The position numbers and the translations under genes were made by a program. Source: Acidobacteriota bacterium (lineage in GTDB: Bacteria > Acidobacteriota > Vicinamibacteria > Vicinamibacterales > UBA2999). From it: a stretch of DNA of 45,514 nucleotides. The notes beneath the pieces are model-generated. The model was not told the origin of the DNA and did not search any database. It was given only the letters and a program-made list of their open reading frames with translations. Position 1 is the first letter of the stretch, and each line of letters starts with the position of its first letter. This document shows, in pieces, positions 11,068 through 18,949 of the stretch. The stretch spans positions 1-45,514 of the forward strand of contig JALHON010000005.1 in assembly GCA_022842985.1 (NCBI GenBank). The letters are read 5' to 3'.

Positions 11068-11736
11068 ATGCTGTCTCGCACCTCCCATGTACTCGTGGCG
11101 TTCGTGCTCGGCGTGGCACTCGCCGCCGCCGCGCCCCGGGCCGCCCAGGCGGCGCAGCTCGGGCTGTCGTGGACCGACAACGCCACCGACGAAACCGGTT
11201 ACCTCGTGGAACGCCGCGACGGCGCCTCGGCCAGCTTCGCGCAGATCGCGACCCTGCCGGCCAACGCCACCGCCTACCTCGACCCGGCCCTTCCCGCCGG
11301 GAGCGCCTACTGCTACCGCGTGCGGGCGTTCAACGCCATCGGCCCGTCTGCCTACACCAACGAAGGATGCGGCACGGCCGGTGGTGCGCTGACGGTGCCG
11401 CTCTCGGTGAGTCTCAATCAGACGTCGTTCACCCGCAATCAGACACTCGTGGCGACGGTAAACGCGGTGGGCGGCCAGATCACCACACCCATCGATGCCT
11501 ACGTGGTCGTGCAGGCCGGCGGCCTGCTGCTCTCGCTGCAGCTCGATGGCCGCCTCGTGCCGGGCCTCGTGCCGATCGCGCGCGGCATCGTGCTGCCCAC
11601 CGCGTCGGCACCCTTCAGCTTCCCGCTCGCCGGCGCGCCGCCCGGCACCTACCAGTGGCTGGCGGCGGTCACCGCGCCCGGCACGCTTTCGCTGGTGTCG
11701 CCCATCGCGGCGACGCCCTTCACCGTGGTGCCCTGA
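11068..11736 (+). CDS. Secreted fibronectin type III-like protein
   Basis: This 222-residue protein has a signal peptide ending near residue 28 (AAQA). The mature chain starts almost directly at LGLSWTDNATDETGY, which is the B strand of a fibronectin type III domain, and continues to about residue 105 (YCYRVRAFNAIGPSAYTNEG). The usual A strand (the P-x-aPtnLtv stretch) is absent. The C-terminal half (about 110-222) is a second beta-rich domain I do not recognise. The function is probably binding or structural. It is first of three tightly packed genes and two bases before the next start, so it is co-transcribed with the kelch and pectate-lyase-like genes. GAGACAGGCGG precedes ATG 11068. Confidence 0.75.
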   Translation: MLSRTSHVLVAFVLGVALAAAAPRAAQAAQLGLSWTDNATDETGYLVERRDGASASFAQIATLPANATAYLDPALPAGSAYCYRVRAFNAIGPSAYTNEGCGTAGGALTVPLSVSLNQTSFTRNQTLVATVNAVGGQITTPIDAYVVVQAGGLLLSLQLDGRLVPGLVPIARGIVLPTASAPFSFPLAGAPPGTYQWLAAVTAPGTLSLVSPIAATPFTVVP

Positions 11737-11738
11737 TC

Positions 11739-12863
11739 ATGAGGCTCTCGACGCGTTTGGCCAGTGCGTGCGTTGTCGCGGCGCTGGGGATCGGGCTCGC
11801 CGCCAGCCGGCCTGCCGCGCAGGCGGGTCCCTACGACGCGCTCGTCCCGGGGCAGTGGATGGAACTGCCGGGCACGAAGATCCGGAGCGTGCTGCCGTCG
11901 CCGCTGCCGCAAGGTTCCCCCGACGCCATCATCCTTGCCTGGGGTGGCGCCGCGGCCGACACGTCCCGCAACCGTCTCATCGTGTGGGGCGGCGGTCACA
12001 ACGACTACTACGGCAACGAACTCTACGCGCTCGACCTCACGACGAAGGCGATGCGGCGGCTCACCGATCCGAGTCCGATCGGCTCCGCCAGCCGGTGCCT
12101 CGGGACGCTGCCTGACGGCAACCCCGCCTCGCGCCACACCTACGGCAACCTCGTCTACATGCCGCACGTGGATCGGATGTTCGCCTTCGGCGGCGCCCAT
12201 GCCTGCATCAACGGCGGCTTCGTGAACGACACCTGGACGTTCGACTTCTCGACGAACCGCTGGCACCTGATGAACCCGGCCGGCCCGCTGCCGGTCTACG
12301 GTGTGACGGCCTCGGCGTACGACCCGGTCACGCAGAAGGTCTTCATTCACGACACCTACGGCTTCTCGTCGTACGACTTCGCCACCAATCGCTACACGCG
12401 GCACATCGCCGACTTCTCGACCGACTACCACCTGACGGCCGCCATCGATCCGGCGCGGCGGAAGTTCGTGCTGCTCGGCGACGGCGTGCAGGTGATCGAT
12501 CTCGACACCTTCGCCACGTCGCGGCTCGCCACGACGAACGCCCCGGCCTTCGTCACCTCGCGTCAGTCGCCCGGCATCGCGTTCGACCCGGTGGCCAACC
12601 GCATCGTCGCCTGGCACGGCGGAAACAGCGTCTACGCGCTCGACCTCGCCACCGCGGCGTGGACGCAGGTCGCCGCCGGCATCGGTCCGAACGTGCCGGC
12701 GCCACAGCAGGGCACCTACGGCCGCTGGAGCTACTTCCCGCAGTACGGCGTGTTCGCGCTCGTGAACTCTATTGACCAGAACGCCTTCGTGTTTCGTGTC
12801 GGCCCAGCCGGCGCGCCGGGTACGACGGTGCCGGCCGCGCCCACGAACCTGAGGGTGCCGTGA
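11739..12863 (+). CDS. Secreted kelch-like beta-propeller protein
   Basis: This 374-residue protein has a signal peptide (about 1-28, ending PAAQA). It then has several kelch-like blades, such as NRLIVWGGGHNDYYGNELYAL, DRMFAFGGAHA followed by NDTWTFDFSTNRW, and NRIVAWHGGNSVYALDLATAAW. These fit an extracellular propeller binding a carbohydrate or protein partner. No catalytic motif is visible. The chain ends abruptly in PAAPTNLRVP, which looks like only the first strand of a fibronectin type III domain. The start ATG 11739 lies two bases after the previous stop. The end overlaps the next start by GTGA. Confidence 0.75.
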   Translation: MRLSTRLASACVVAALGIGLAASRPAAQAGPYDALVPGQWMELPGTKIRSVLPSPLPQGSPDAIILAWGGAAADTSRNRLIVWGGGHNDYYGNELYALDLTTKAMRRLTDPSPIGSASRCLGTLPDGNPASRHTYGNLVYMPHVDRMFAFGGAHACINGGFVNDTWTFDFSTNRWHLMNPAGPLPVYGVTASAYDPVTQKVFIHDTYGFSSYDFATNRYTRHIADFSTDYHLTAAIDPARRKFVLLGDGVQVIDLDTFATSRLATTNAPAFVTSRQSPGIAFDPVANRIVAWHGGNSVYALDLATAAWTQVAAGIGPNVPAPQQGTYGRWSYFPQYGVFALVNSIDQNAFVFRVGPAGAPGTTVPAAPTNLRVP

Positions 12864-14197
12864 GCACGCGCCGCCTGTTCGCGTGTCTGGCCGTGCTCGT
12901 CGTGGCGTGCGAACTCGCGCCATCGGCGCAGCCCGGCGCGCTCCCGGCCTTTCCCGGCGCGCAGGGGTTCGGCACGACGACCCCGGGTGGACGTGGCGGC
13001 CCGGTGAAGGTCGTGACGACGCTGGCCGCGTCGGGCCCCGGCTCGTTCCGCGAGGCGATGCTCGCGACGGGCCCGCGCATCATCGTGTTCCGCGTGTCGG
13101 GGGTGATCGATCTTGGCGGCGACATCGTCGTGGCCGAGCCGCAGAGCCATGTCACCGTGCTCGGGCAGAGCAGTCCGGGCGGCATCACGCTCGTGAACGG
13201 CGCCATCACCAACTACAAGACCAACTTCCACGACGCGGTGTTCCGCTTCCTGAAGCTGCGCGCCGTCGATGGCGACACGTTCGCCTTCAATCCCGTCTAC
13301 AACCTGGTCATCGATCATGTGGACATGTCGGGTGGCGCCGACGAGACGTTCGACATCGACTTCAGTCACGACTTCACGGTGCAGTGGTCCACCGTGACCA
13401 ACAGCAAGCGCGGACCGAACAGCCAGAACTTCGGCTGGCTCATCGCCTACCGCCCCACCACGAACATCACGTTCCATCACAACCTGAGCGCGCATCACCA
13501 GGGCCGCTGCGGCGCGCAGTTCCACTGGGCCGGCAGCGGGCCGCTGCCGGCGGACGGCGCGAAGCTCGACCTGCGCAACAACGTCTTCTACAACTGCGGC
13601 TTCCAGCAGATCTACCGGGCGGACGCGGCGCCGCCGGAAGGCACGAACTTCAATCTCGTCGGCAACTACGCGAAGAGTGGGCCGAACACGCCGGCCGGCT
13701 CCATGCTCTTCGGCCTCGGCGGCACGATCTTCATGCAGGACAACGTGTATCCGGGCCAGTCGATCATGTCGATCTACTCGACGCCGACCTACCTCGCCCT
13801 GCCGCATTCGTTTCCGCCGGTGACGACGACGTCGGCCGCCGTCGCCTTCGACGACGTGCTCGACCACGCCGGCGCGTGGCCGCGTGATGCGATGACGGCG
13901 CGCACCGTGCAGGAGGTGCGGTCGGGCACCGGCACACTCGGCAAGCTCGACGATGCGCTCACGACCGGCCCGGGCCCGGCGCCGCCGGTGGACGCGGACC
14001 TCGACGGCATCGCCGACGCGTGGGAGCTCACGCACGGGTTGAACCCGGCCAATCCGCTCGACTCGGCGCTGCTCGACGCGAGCGGCTACGCGCACATCGA
14101 GGTCTACCTGAACGAGGTGGCGCAGGCGCTGACCGGGCAGGCGCCCACGCCGCCCGGCACGCCGGCGCCGCCGACGAACCTGCGCGTCACCCCGTAG
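12860..14197 (+). CDS. Pectate-lyase-like parallel beta-helix protein (PL1-type), probable lipoprotein
   Basis: This 445-residue protein begins at GTG 12860, overlapping the previous stop by four bases. Its N-terminus carries a VVAC lipobox (Cys17), suggesting lipid anchoring; cleavage at PSAQ is the alternative. It has the PL1 layout: FPGAQGFGTTTPGGRGG, RIIVFRVSGVIDL, a turn with DHVDMSGGADETFDID, FTVQWSTV, and FHHNLSAHHQGRCGAQFHW. The last aligns with the region that holds the catalytic Arg in pectate lyases. After the helix, about 385-430, comes a thrombospondin-3-like calcium loop (DADLDGIADAWELTHGL). The chain ends in APPTNLRVTP, again like the first strand of an FnIII domain. The likely role is beta-elimination of polygalacturonate or a similar uronic polymer; the exact substrate is inferred. 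Confidence 0.85.
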   Translation: MSTRRLFACLAVLVVACELAPSAQPGALPAFPGAQGFGTTTPGGRGGPVKVVTTLAASGPGSFREAMLATGPRIIVFRVSGVIDLGGDIVVAEPQSHVTVLGQSSPGGITLVNGAITNYKTNFHDAVFRFLKLRAVDGDTFAFNPVYNLVIDHVDMSGGADETFDIDFSHDFTVQWSTVTNSKRGPNSQNFGWLIAYRPTTNITFHHNLSAHHQGRCGAQFHWAGSGPLPADGAKLDLRNNVFYNCGFQQIYRADAAPPEGTNFNLVGNYAKSGPNTPAGSMLFGLGGTIFMQDNVYPGQSIMSIYSTPTYLALPHSFPPVTTTSAAVAFDDVLDHAGAWPRDAMTARTVQEVRSGTGTLGKLDDALTTGPGPAPPVDADLDGIADAWELTHGLNPANPLDSALLDASGYAHIEVYLNEVAQALTGQAPTPPGTPAPPTNLRVTP

Positions 14198-14201
14198 CGG
14201 C

Positions 14202-14232
14202 GGCCGGACGCGTCGCGCGGGAAGGTCCGGCC
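14202..14232 (+). terminator. Hairpin after the FnIII/kelch/pectate-lyase operon
   Basis: A perfect 8-base stem GGCCGGAC/GTCCGGCC with a 15-base loop lies 5 bases after the stop at 14197. The position suits a transcription end. There is no T-tract and the loop is long. Confidence 0.35.
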
Positions 14233-14335
14233 ACGCCACTCACTGGCTCCTGGCGTCCATTCATCGGCCGGCGATAGGCAGTTCACCGTTCCGATGGTGA
14301 GATGCCCTTTGGTAGCATCTGCCCCTGGAGGACTC

Positions 14336-14974
14336 ATGACTCGAATGCGAACGATGGCCCTCGTGGCCGCCCTGGCCCTGACGGCCACTGCCTCGGTGAC
14401 GGCCCGCCAGGCTGCGGGCCGCCCGGCCAGCGGCACCGGCACGGCCAGTGCCGAGGTGGGCGGCACCTGGGTGAAGACGGAGAAGGGCTCCGTGTATCAG
14501 GGCGGCAAGTGGATCGACATCACCTACGGCCGTCCGCAACTGCGCGGACGCACGGACATCTTCGGCACCGGTGCCGACTACGGCAAGCCCATCCTCGCCG
14601 GCGCGCCGATCTGGCGGGCGGGCGCGAACGTGGCCACCCGGCTCAAGACCGACACCGCGCTCATGTTCGGCTCGACGCACGTGCCGCCCGGCGAATACAC
14701 GGTCTACATCGACGTGAAGCCCGGCGCGTGGACGTTCGTGCTGTCGTCGTGGCCCATCCAGACGACCTTCGACCCGAAGAACAAGGCCGCGCTGTGGGGC
14801 GCCTACGGCTACACGCCCGACAAGGACGTCGTGCGCGTGCCGATGGCGCTCACGACCTTGCCCTACACCGTCGAGACACTCACGTGGAGCATCGTCGACG
14901 TCACGGCGAAGGGCGGCAAGTTCGCCATCCAGTGGGACAAGTCGATGGCTACGGTGCCGTTCTCGCTGATGTAG
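14336..14974 (+). CDS. Exported DUF2911 family protein
   Basis: This 212-residue protein has a signal peptide (about 1-25). It carries the DUF2911 signature: a core of WIDITYGRPQLRGR, IFG, GKPILAGAPIWRAGANVATRL, VPPGEYTVYI and WTFVLSSW. The family is periplasmic or extracytoplasmic and widespread in Bacteroidota and Acidobacteriota; its function is not established to my knowledge. ATG 14336 is preceded by a strong GGAGGA, which decides the start over an in-frame codon 42 bases upstream. It converges on the large amidase gene, with a strong hairpin between them. Confidence 0.85.
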   Translation: MTRMRTMALVAALALTATASVTARQAAGRPASGTGTASAEVGGTWVKTEKGSVYQGGKWIDITYGRPQLRGRTDIFGTGADYGKPILAGAPIWRAGANVATRLKTDTALMFGSTHVPPGEYTVYIDVKPGAWTFVLSSWPIQTTFDPKNKAALWGAYGYTPDKDVVRVPMALTTLPYTVETLTWSIVDVTAKGGKFAIQWDKSMATVPFSLM

Positions 14975-14983
14975 TGCACCGCG

Positions 14984-15021
14984 CGCGGACCCGCCAGGGG
15001 CTGCTGCCCCTGGCGTCCGCG
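14984..15021. terminator. Strong bidirectional hairpin between convergent genes
   Basis: CGCGGAC-(CC)-GCCAGGGGC loops through TGCT and returns as GCCCCTGGC-GTCCGCG: 16 paired bases with one 2-base bulge. It sits 10 bases after the DUF2911 stop and 9 bases from the amidase stop, so it serves both strands. There is no T-run on either side. Confidence 0.65.
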
Positions 15022-15029
15022 TCGGGGCT

Positions 15030-17486
15030 TCACCGCACCGTCGTCGGCGGACGGCGGTGGCGCGTCGCCTGCTCGTAGGCGTAGGCAAGGCCCAGCAGCT
15101 GCCGATCGGTCCACATGCGGCCGAGGAACGACACGCCCACCGGATAGCGTCCGCCGAGGTAGCCGGCCGGCACGGTGACCTGCGGCAGCCCAGCCGCCGC
15201 ACTTTCCTCGCACGTGCCTGGCTCCGCCCCGTAGCGCTCCGCGCCGCCTTCGTGCGTGTGCGGACGCGCCTGATTGGCGGGATAGATGAGCGCGTCCACC
15301 TGTGCCGCATCCATCGCCGCGACGAGCAGGGCGCGGTAGGCGAGCCGGGCCGCCACGAACTGCTCGGCCGACGGGCTCGCGGGCGGCGGCACGAGCGCCC
15401 CTTCGAGGCGGCGCTGACCGGCGGGCGACATCTTGCCGGAGTCGATGAGCTCCTGGATCGTCCGCACCTTCACGCCGCGCGCCAGATACGCCTCCAGGCC
15501 GGCCTTGAGCGATCCCGGGGCGGCGCCGCGCGCCTTGGCGTATTCCTCGTCGTAGTTCGGGATCGCGACATCCACCACGGTGGCGCCGGCCTTTTCGAGT
15601 TCGCGCACCACGCGGTCCATCGTCTCGGCCGCTTCGCGCTCTCCGGTGATGCCGATGAAGCGCTGGCGGAAGAGGCCGATGCGCGCGCCCTTGAGCGTAT
15701 CGGCGGTGAGGCCGGCGGCGAACGACGGCCCGGGATGCGCGGCGGCGTCAGCGGTGGCTTCGTCCGCCTCGTCCACACCGGTCACGAGGTCGAGCGCGAG
15801 TGCGATGTCGCGCACGGTCTTGCCCATCGGCCCAACCGCATCGTTGAACGTGTTGAGCGGCATCACACCGGCCCGGCTCGTGTAGCCGCGTGTCGTCCGG
15901 ATGGTGGCGAGCGAGGCGAAGCCGGCCGGATTCGAGAGTGAATTGCAGGTGTCGGTGCCGAACGCGAGGGCGGCCAGGCTCGTAGCCACCGCCGTGGCGC
16001 TGCCGCCGCTCGACCCGGCTGTCGAGAGCGACGGATCGTAGGCGTTCCCCACCGTGCCGCCCACCGTGCTGATGCCGAAGTCGCCGAACGGGAACTCGTC
16101 GAGGTTGGCCTTGCCAAGGATCACGGCGCCGCCCGCCTTCATGCCGGCCGCCACACGTGAATCAACACGCGGCCGGTGATCGAGCAGGGCGAGCGCGCCG
16201 CCGGTCGTCGGCAGCTCCGTCGTGTCGATGTTGTCCTTGAGCACGATCGGCACGCCGTGGAACGGGCCGCTGACGCGGCCGGCGGCCCGCGCCGCATCGC
16301 GGGCGCGCGCATCGGCGATGGCGCGCGGGCTGAGCGCGAGGATGGCCTTGAACGTCGGACCGTGGCGATCGAACACGGTGGCGCGCGTGAGGTACTCGCG
16401 CACGATGTCTTCGCTCGTGACGTCCCCCCGGCCCATCGCCTCGCTCAGCTGCAGCACGGTCTTCTCGAAGACGGTGAAGGCCGGACGCGCGGGCGCGGTG
16501 GGACGCGTCCAGTTGGCGATAGCGGCCACCTGCCGCGGCGTGAGACCACGCAGATCGGGCGTGGTCACGAGCCGTTGCGCCTCCGCCGTGACGCGCGCGA
16601 TTTCGCTGCCGGCTGACGGCACCTTCCGATCGGCGCCGGCGTAGACCGCATCGGTCCACGACGAGAGCAGGCCATCGCGTCGCGGCACCGGATAGCCGCC
16701 GCGCGGGTCGTAAACCTCGCTCAGGCCCTTCACGACGAACGTCACGAGCGCGGCCGTGGCGCCGGGTGCCAGTTCCAGCCGGTAGACGTAGCCGATGTGC
16801 GCCGGATCGAAGCCCGGATATGTCTCGCTGAATGGATCGCCATACATGTCACCCGCGCGCTGCAGCACGCGCGCCGCCGCGGCGTCGCCGAGCACGTGCG
16901 CCGAGGGCCCGTGGCCCGACGGCCCCTGCATCGGGTCGGCCACCGCGCGGGTGTTCTGCATCACGGTCACGAAGGTGTCCTGCGCGTCGATGACGCGGTC
17001 GCCGCTCGAGGTCGTGGCCACGGTCACACGCCCACCGTCGTCGTAGGCGCCGGTGGCGCCACCCCAGGCCACCTCGATGGTCCGCGGCTCCGTCGTGCTG
17101 TTCGTGAACGCGTCGTAGTAGCGCAGGTAGCTCGTGTCCGCCGGCGCGAAGAGCGCGCGCGACACCACGACGCCGTCGTGCAGCACCGGCGTGATGCTGT
17201 CGAAGCGCTCGCCGTCGCGGGCCAGGCCGAAGCCGCGCAGGTACTGGTTCGCCACCTCCGGCCGGCCCGTCGCACTGCGCCGCACCTGCAGCTTCAGGTA
17301 GCCGAAGCCGTTGAACGGATTGGCGCGTCCGCCGGTGGCGATGCCGCCGCTGTCCTGCGCCCAGGGCGAGGTGTCCTGGATGTCCCAGAACTGGCCGTCG
17401 GCAGATGGCAACGGGGTGACGGCGGATGTGGTCTGGAGCAGCAGCGCGGAGAGCGCCAGCGCGAGGCCCGGGCGGAGGAGTCGCAT
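15030..17486 (-). CDS. Secreted two-domain protein: N-terminal beta-rich domain fused to amidase
   Basis: This 818-residue protein has a signal peptide (about 1-22). It has an N-terminal domain of about 290 residues (30-315; motifs FWDIQDTSPWAQDSGG, GRANPFNGFGYLKL, RDGERFDS, TTEPRTIEVAWGG) that looks beta-rich. The amidase-signature domain runs from about 338 to the end. The catalytic set is intact: Lys417 in GVPIVLKDNI, cis-Ser492 in GSSGGSATA, and nucleophile Ser516 in TDTCNSLSNPA, with 24 residues between the serines. The usual DTGGS is DTCNS. Most amidases of this fold are about 450-500 residues, so the N-terminal domain is an addition that may bind substrate or the cell surface. The substrate is unknown. 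It is divergent from the DUF4160 gene across 64 bases. Confidence 0.88.
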   Translation of the reverse strand: MRLLRPGLALALSALLLQTTSAVTPLPSADGQFWDIQDTSPWAQDSGGIATGGRANPFNGFGYLKLQVRRSATGRPEVANQYLRGFGLARDGERFDSITPVLHDGVVVSRALFAPADTSYLRYYDAFTNSTTEPRTIEVAWGGATGAYDDGGRVTVATTSSGDRVIDAQDTFVTVMQNTRAVADPMQGPSGHGPSAHVLGDAAAARVLQRAGDMYGDPFSETYPGFDPAHIGYVYRLELAPGATAALVTFVVKGLSEVYDPRGGYPVPRRDGLLSSWTDAVYAGADRKVPSAGSEIARVTAEAQRLVTTPDLRGLTPRQVAAIANWTRPTAPARPAFTVFEKTVLQLSEAMGRGDVTSEDIVREYLTRATVFDRHGPTFKAILALSPRAIADARARDAARAAGRVSGPFHGVPIVLKDNIDTTELPTTGGALALLDHRPRVDSRVAAGMKAGGAVILGKANLDEFPFGDFGISTVGGTVGNAYDPSLSTAGSSGGSATAVATSLAALAFGTDTCNSLSNPAGFASLATIRTTRGYTSRAGVMPLNTFNDAVGPMGKTVRDIALALDLVTGVDEADEATADAAAHPGPSFAAGLTADTLKGARIGLFRQRFIGITGEREAAETMDRVVRELEKAGATVVDVAIPNYDEEYAKARGAAPGSLKAGLEAYLARGVKVRTIQELIDSGKMSPAGQRRLEGALVPPPASPSAEQFVAARLAYRALLVAAMDAAQVDALIYPANQARPHTHEGGAERYGAEPGTCEESAAAGLPQVTVPAGYLGGRYPVGVSFLGRMWTDRQLLGLAYAYEQATRHRRPPTTVR

Positions 17487-17550
17487 GCGCGGAGTCTACC
17501 AGCCGGACCTGACCGTGGCGTGCCGACAGTAAAGCTGGCACAATCAATAG

Positions 17551-17793
17551 GTGAGTCCCACGGTGCTGCAGAGCGGCCCGTACCGGCTGTTCTTCTTCTC
17601 GAGCGATCGTGGTGAACCCGTGCACGTGCACGTCGCGCGCGACCGAAAGGCCGCGAAGTTCTGGCTGGCGCCGGTGCGTGTCGAGTACAACCGCGGGTTC
17701 ACGAAGGTGGAACTGGCGAAGGTGACGGCGTTGGTGCGCGCGAACGAAGCCGCGATTCTAAAGGCCTGGCATGAGTACTTCGGCAGGAACTGA
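17551..17793 (+). CDS. DUF4160 family protein
   Basis: This is a complete small protein (80 residues) matching DUF4160: a short basic/aromatic N-terminus (GPYRLFFFSSD), the invariant-looking EPVHVHVARDRKAAKFWLAP, and a C-terminal helix ending AILKAWHEYFG. It starts at GTG 17551, the only codon giving the family's normal N-terminus. Its last 23 bases overlap the DUF2442 gene, its usual partner. Such pairs are often listed as putative toxin-antitoxin-like modules, but activity is not established here. Confidence 0.85.
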   Translation: MSPTVLQSGPYRLFFFSSDRGEPVHVHVARDRKAAKFWLAPVRVEYNRGFTKVELAKVTALVRANEAAILKAWHEYFGRN

Positions 17794-18148
17794 CGTTCCC
17801 GTGGCGACCGACGTAAAGGTCACGGGTGATGCCCTCGTGGTAGGTCTTCGCGATGGCCGTATCGTGTCCGTCCCGCTCACGTGGTATCCGCGCCTGGCGG
17901 CGGCGACGCCGAGCGAGCGCCGGCGATGGGAGCTCATCGGACCCGGCCTCGGAATTCACTGGCCCGCAATCGACGAGGATGTGTCGGTTGAAGCGCTGCT
18001 CGCCGGGCAGGGCTCCAACGAGAGCGTGCGGTCGTTGCGTCGTTGGCAGGCGGCGCGAGCACGCGCGGCTGACAAGACTTCGCATCCCACGAGCCGTGCC
18101 AGGCAGTCGGCCAAAGCCAAGCCACCTCTGCGAGCGGCCCGCGGCTGA
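17771..18148 (+). CDS. DUF2442 family protein (partner of DUF4160)
   Basis: This 125-residue protein has a DUF2442 core over about residues 13-75: VTGDALVVGLRDGRIVSVPL, WYPRLAAATPSERRRWELIG, GIHWPAIDEDVSVEALLAG. A basic Ala/Arg/Lys-rich tail (about 85-125) follows and may bind nucleic acid. ATG 17771 lies inside the end of the DUF4160 gene with AAGG just upstream, so the two are translated together. The family's function is unknown, and a regulatory or antitoxin-like role is only an inference from the pairing. Confidence 0.83.
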   Translation: MSTSAGTDVPVATDVKVTGDALVVGLRDGRIVSVPLTWYPRLAAATPSERRRWELIGPGLGIHWPAIDEDVSVEALLAGQGSNESVRSLRRWQAARARAADKTSHPTSRARQSAKAKPPLRAARG

Positions 18149-18216
18149 ACGTGGCAGATGCCACTGCGCCACCCGCCAGCACGGCAACATCGAGCGGCGT
18201 GCCGAGAAGGTTCATC

Positions 18217-18777
18217 GTGAAGCTGGTGCCTGTGGCCGTTCTCGTGTTTGCGCTACAAGCCGGTGGCGCAGGCGAGCAACGAGAAGCCGCGGCGCCTGCT
18301 GACCATCTGGCGGCGGCTCAGGCGCTGTGGGCGCCTCGGTCGGCCGCGGTGGTGACGCCGCCCAGTCGCGGCGAAAAGGTAGTCAACGGGCGGCTGGTTC
18401 ATGGCGACGGCACCGGTGCATTGACGTTCACGCTCATGGAGCGGTGCGACAGGACGGCGGCGGGCCTGGTCGAGCATTTCCGTGCGTCTGGATGGCGCCA
18501 GCGCAGAAGCCAGATTCTGATGCCCAGGCTCCGAACCTCCTTCACAACGGGGTGCGAGCGAGTTCCGAATGGCATCCTGTCACCCGACGCGATAACCAAG
18601 GGAGATCAGAGTTCGGTAGCTCTCGCCTGGCACGGGGAGTGGGAGGACAACACGGGCAACACGTTGACCTACGACGTGTCGTCGGATGGCGACGCAGCGC
18701 GCGTGCATGCGACGTTTCTGCCGGTTGAGGTCGCAGTGGCAAAACGCCTCAAGAGCAGGCCTGTCCCTCAATGGTAG
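18217..18777 (+). CDS. Exported protein of unknown function
   Basis: I do not recognise this family. The frame is open from 18151, but GTG 18217 is preferred. It has GAGAAGG 6 bases upstream and begins a good signal peptide (VKLVPVAVLVFALQAGGAG); the 22 codons before it would bury that signal. The mature part is about 165 residues with a motif ALTFTLMERCDRTAAGLVEHF, two Cys that could pair (in ERCD and TGCE), and a beta-like C-terminus (VALAWHGEWED, TLTYDVSSDGD). It lies 68 bases after DUF2442 and may share its transcript. Base usage is less G/C-biased at third positions than in its neighbours. Confidence 0.6.
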   Translation: MKLVPVAVLVFALQAGGAGEQREAAAPADHLAAAQALWAPRSAAVVTPPSRGEKVVNGRLVHGDGTGALTFTLMERCDRTAAGLVEHFRASGWRQRRSQILMPRLRTSFTTGCERVPNGILSPDAITKGDQSSVALAWHGEWEDNTGNTLTYDVSSDGDAARVHATFLPVEVAVAKRLKSRPVPQW

Positions 18778-18779
18778 AG

Positions 18780-18795
18780 CGGCCTGCGCAGGCCG
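18780..18795 (+). terminator. 16-base perfect palindrome after the exported-protein gene
   Basis: CGGCCTGCGCAGGCCG begins two bases after the stop codon and can fold as a 6-base stem with a GCGC loop. It lies between an unknown gene and the separately promoted lipoprotein gene, so a terminator is plausible. There is no T-run. Confidence 0.3.
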
Positions 18796-18885
18796 GACGC
18801 GGGAGGCGGGCCAGCCCTTCGCCGTCTGGTCCCCCAGCTCCGCCGCCACCGCCCACGGCGGGTCGCGCCGGGCCGCGCGGCACGA

Positions 18886-18934
18886 TAGAATCGACCTCTG
18901 GCGGACGACTGATCCGCCAGGCCCGGATGGGCCT
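18886..18934 (+). promoter_or_regulatory. Promoter-like box and two-hairpin leader before lipoprotein 1
   Basis: A good -10-like TAGAAT (18886-18891) has no clear -35. It would place the transcript start near 18898, exactly where hairpin A begins: CTGGCGGA-(7)-TCCGCCAG (18898-18920). Hairpin B, AGGCCC-GGAT-GGGCCT (18919-18934), follows at once and shares two bases with A. The Shine-Dalgarno GGAGGAG (18938-18944) and GTG 18950 come next. The leader is therefore almost entirely structured. Confidence 0.4.
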
Positions 18935-18949
18935 TCGGAGGAGACCGAC

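Noticed and set aside
10818-11186. Extended N-terminus for TonB receptor 1
   Set aside because: The frame is open, but the segment lacks signal character and would overlap the start of the divergent FnIII gene; ATG 10817 has a Shine-Dalgarno and begins the signal peptide.
11068-14197. A full polysaccharide utilisation locus
   Set aside because: A TonB receptor and a pectate-lyase-like protein are adjacent, but there is no SusD partner, no second glycan-degrading enzyme and no sugar-acid catabolic gene, so only a loose link is proposed.
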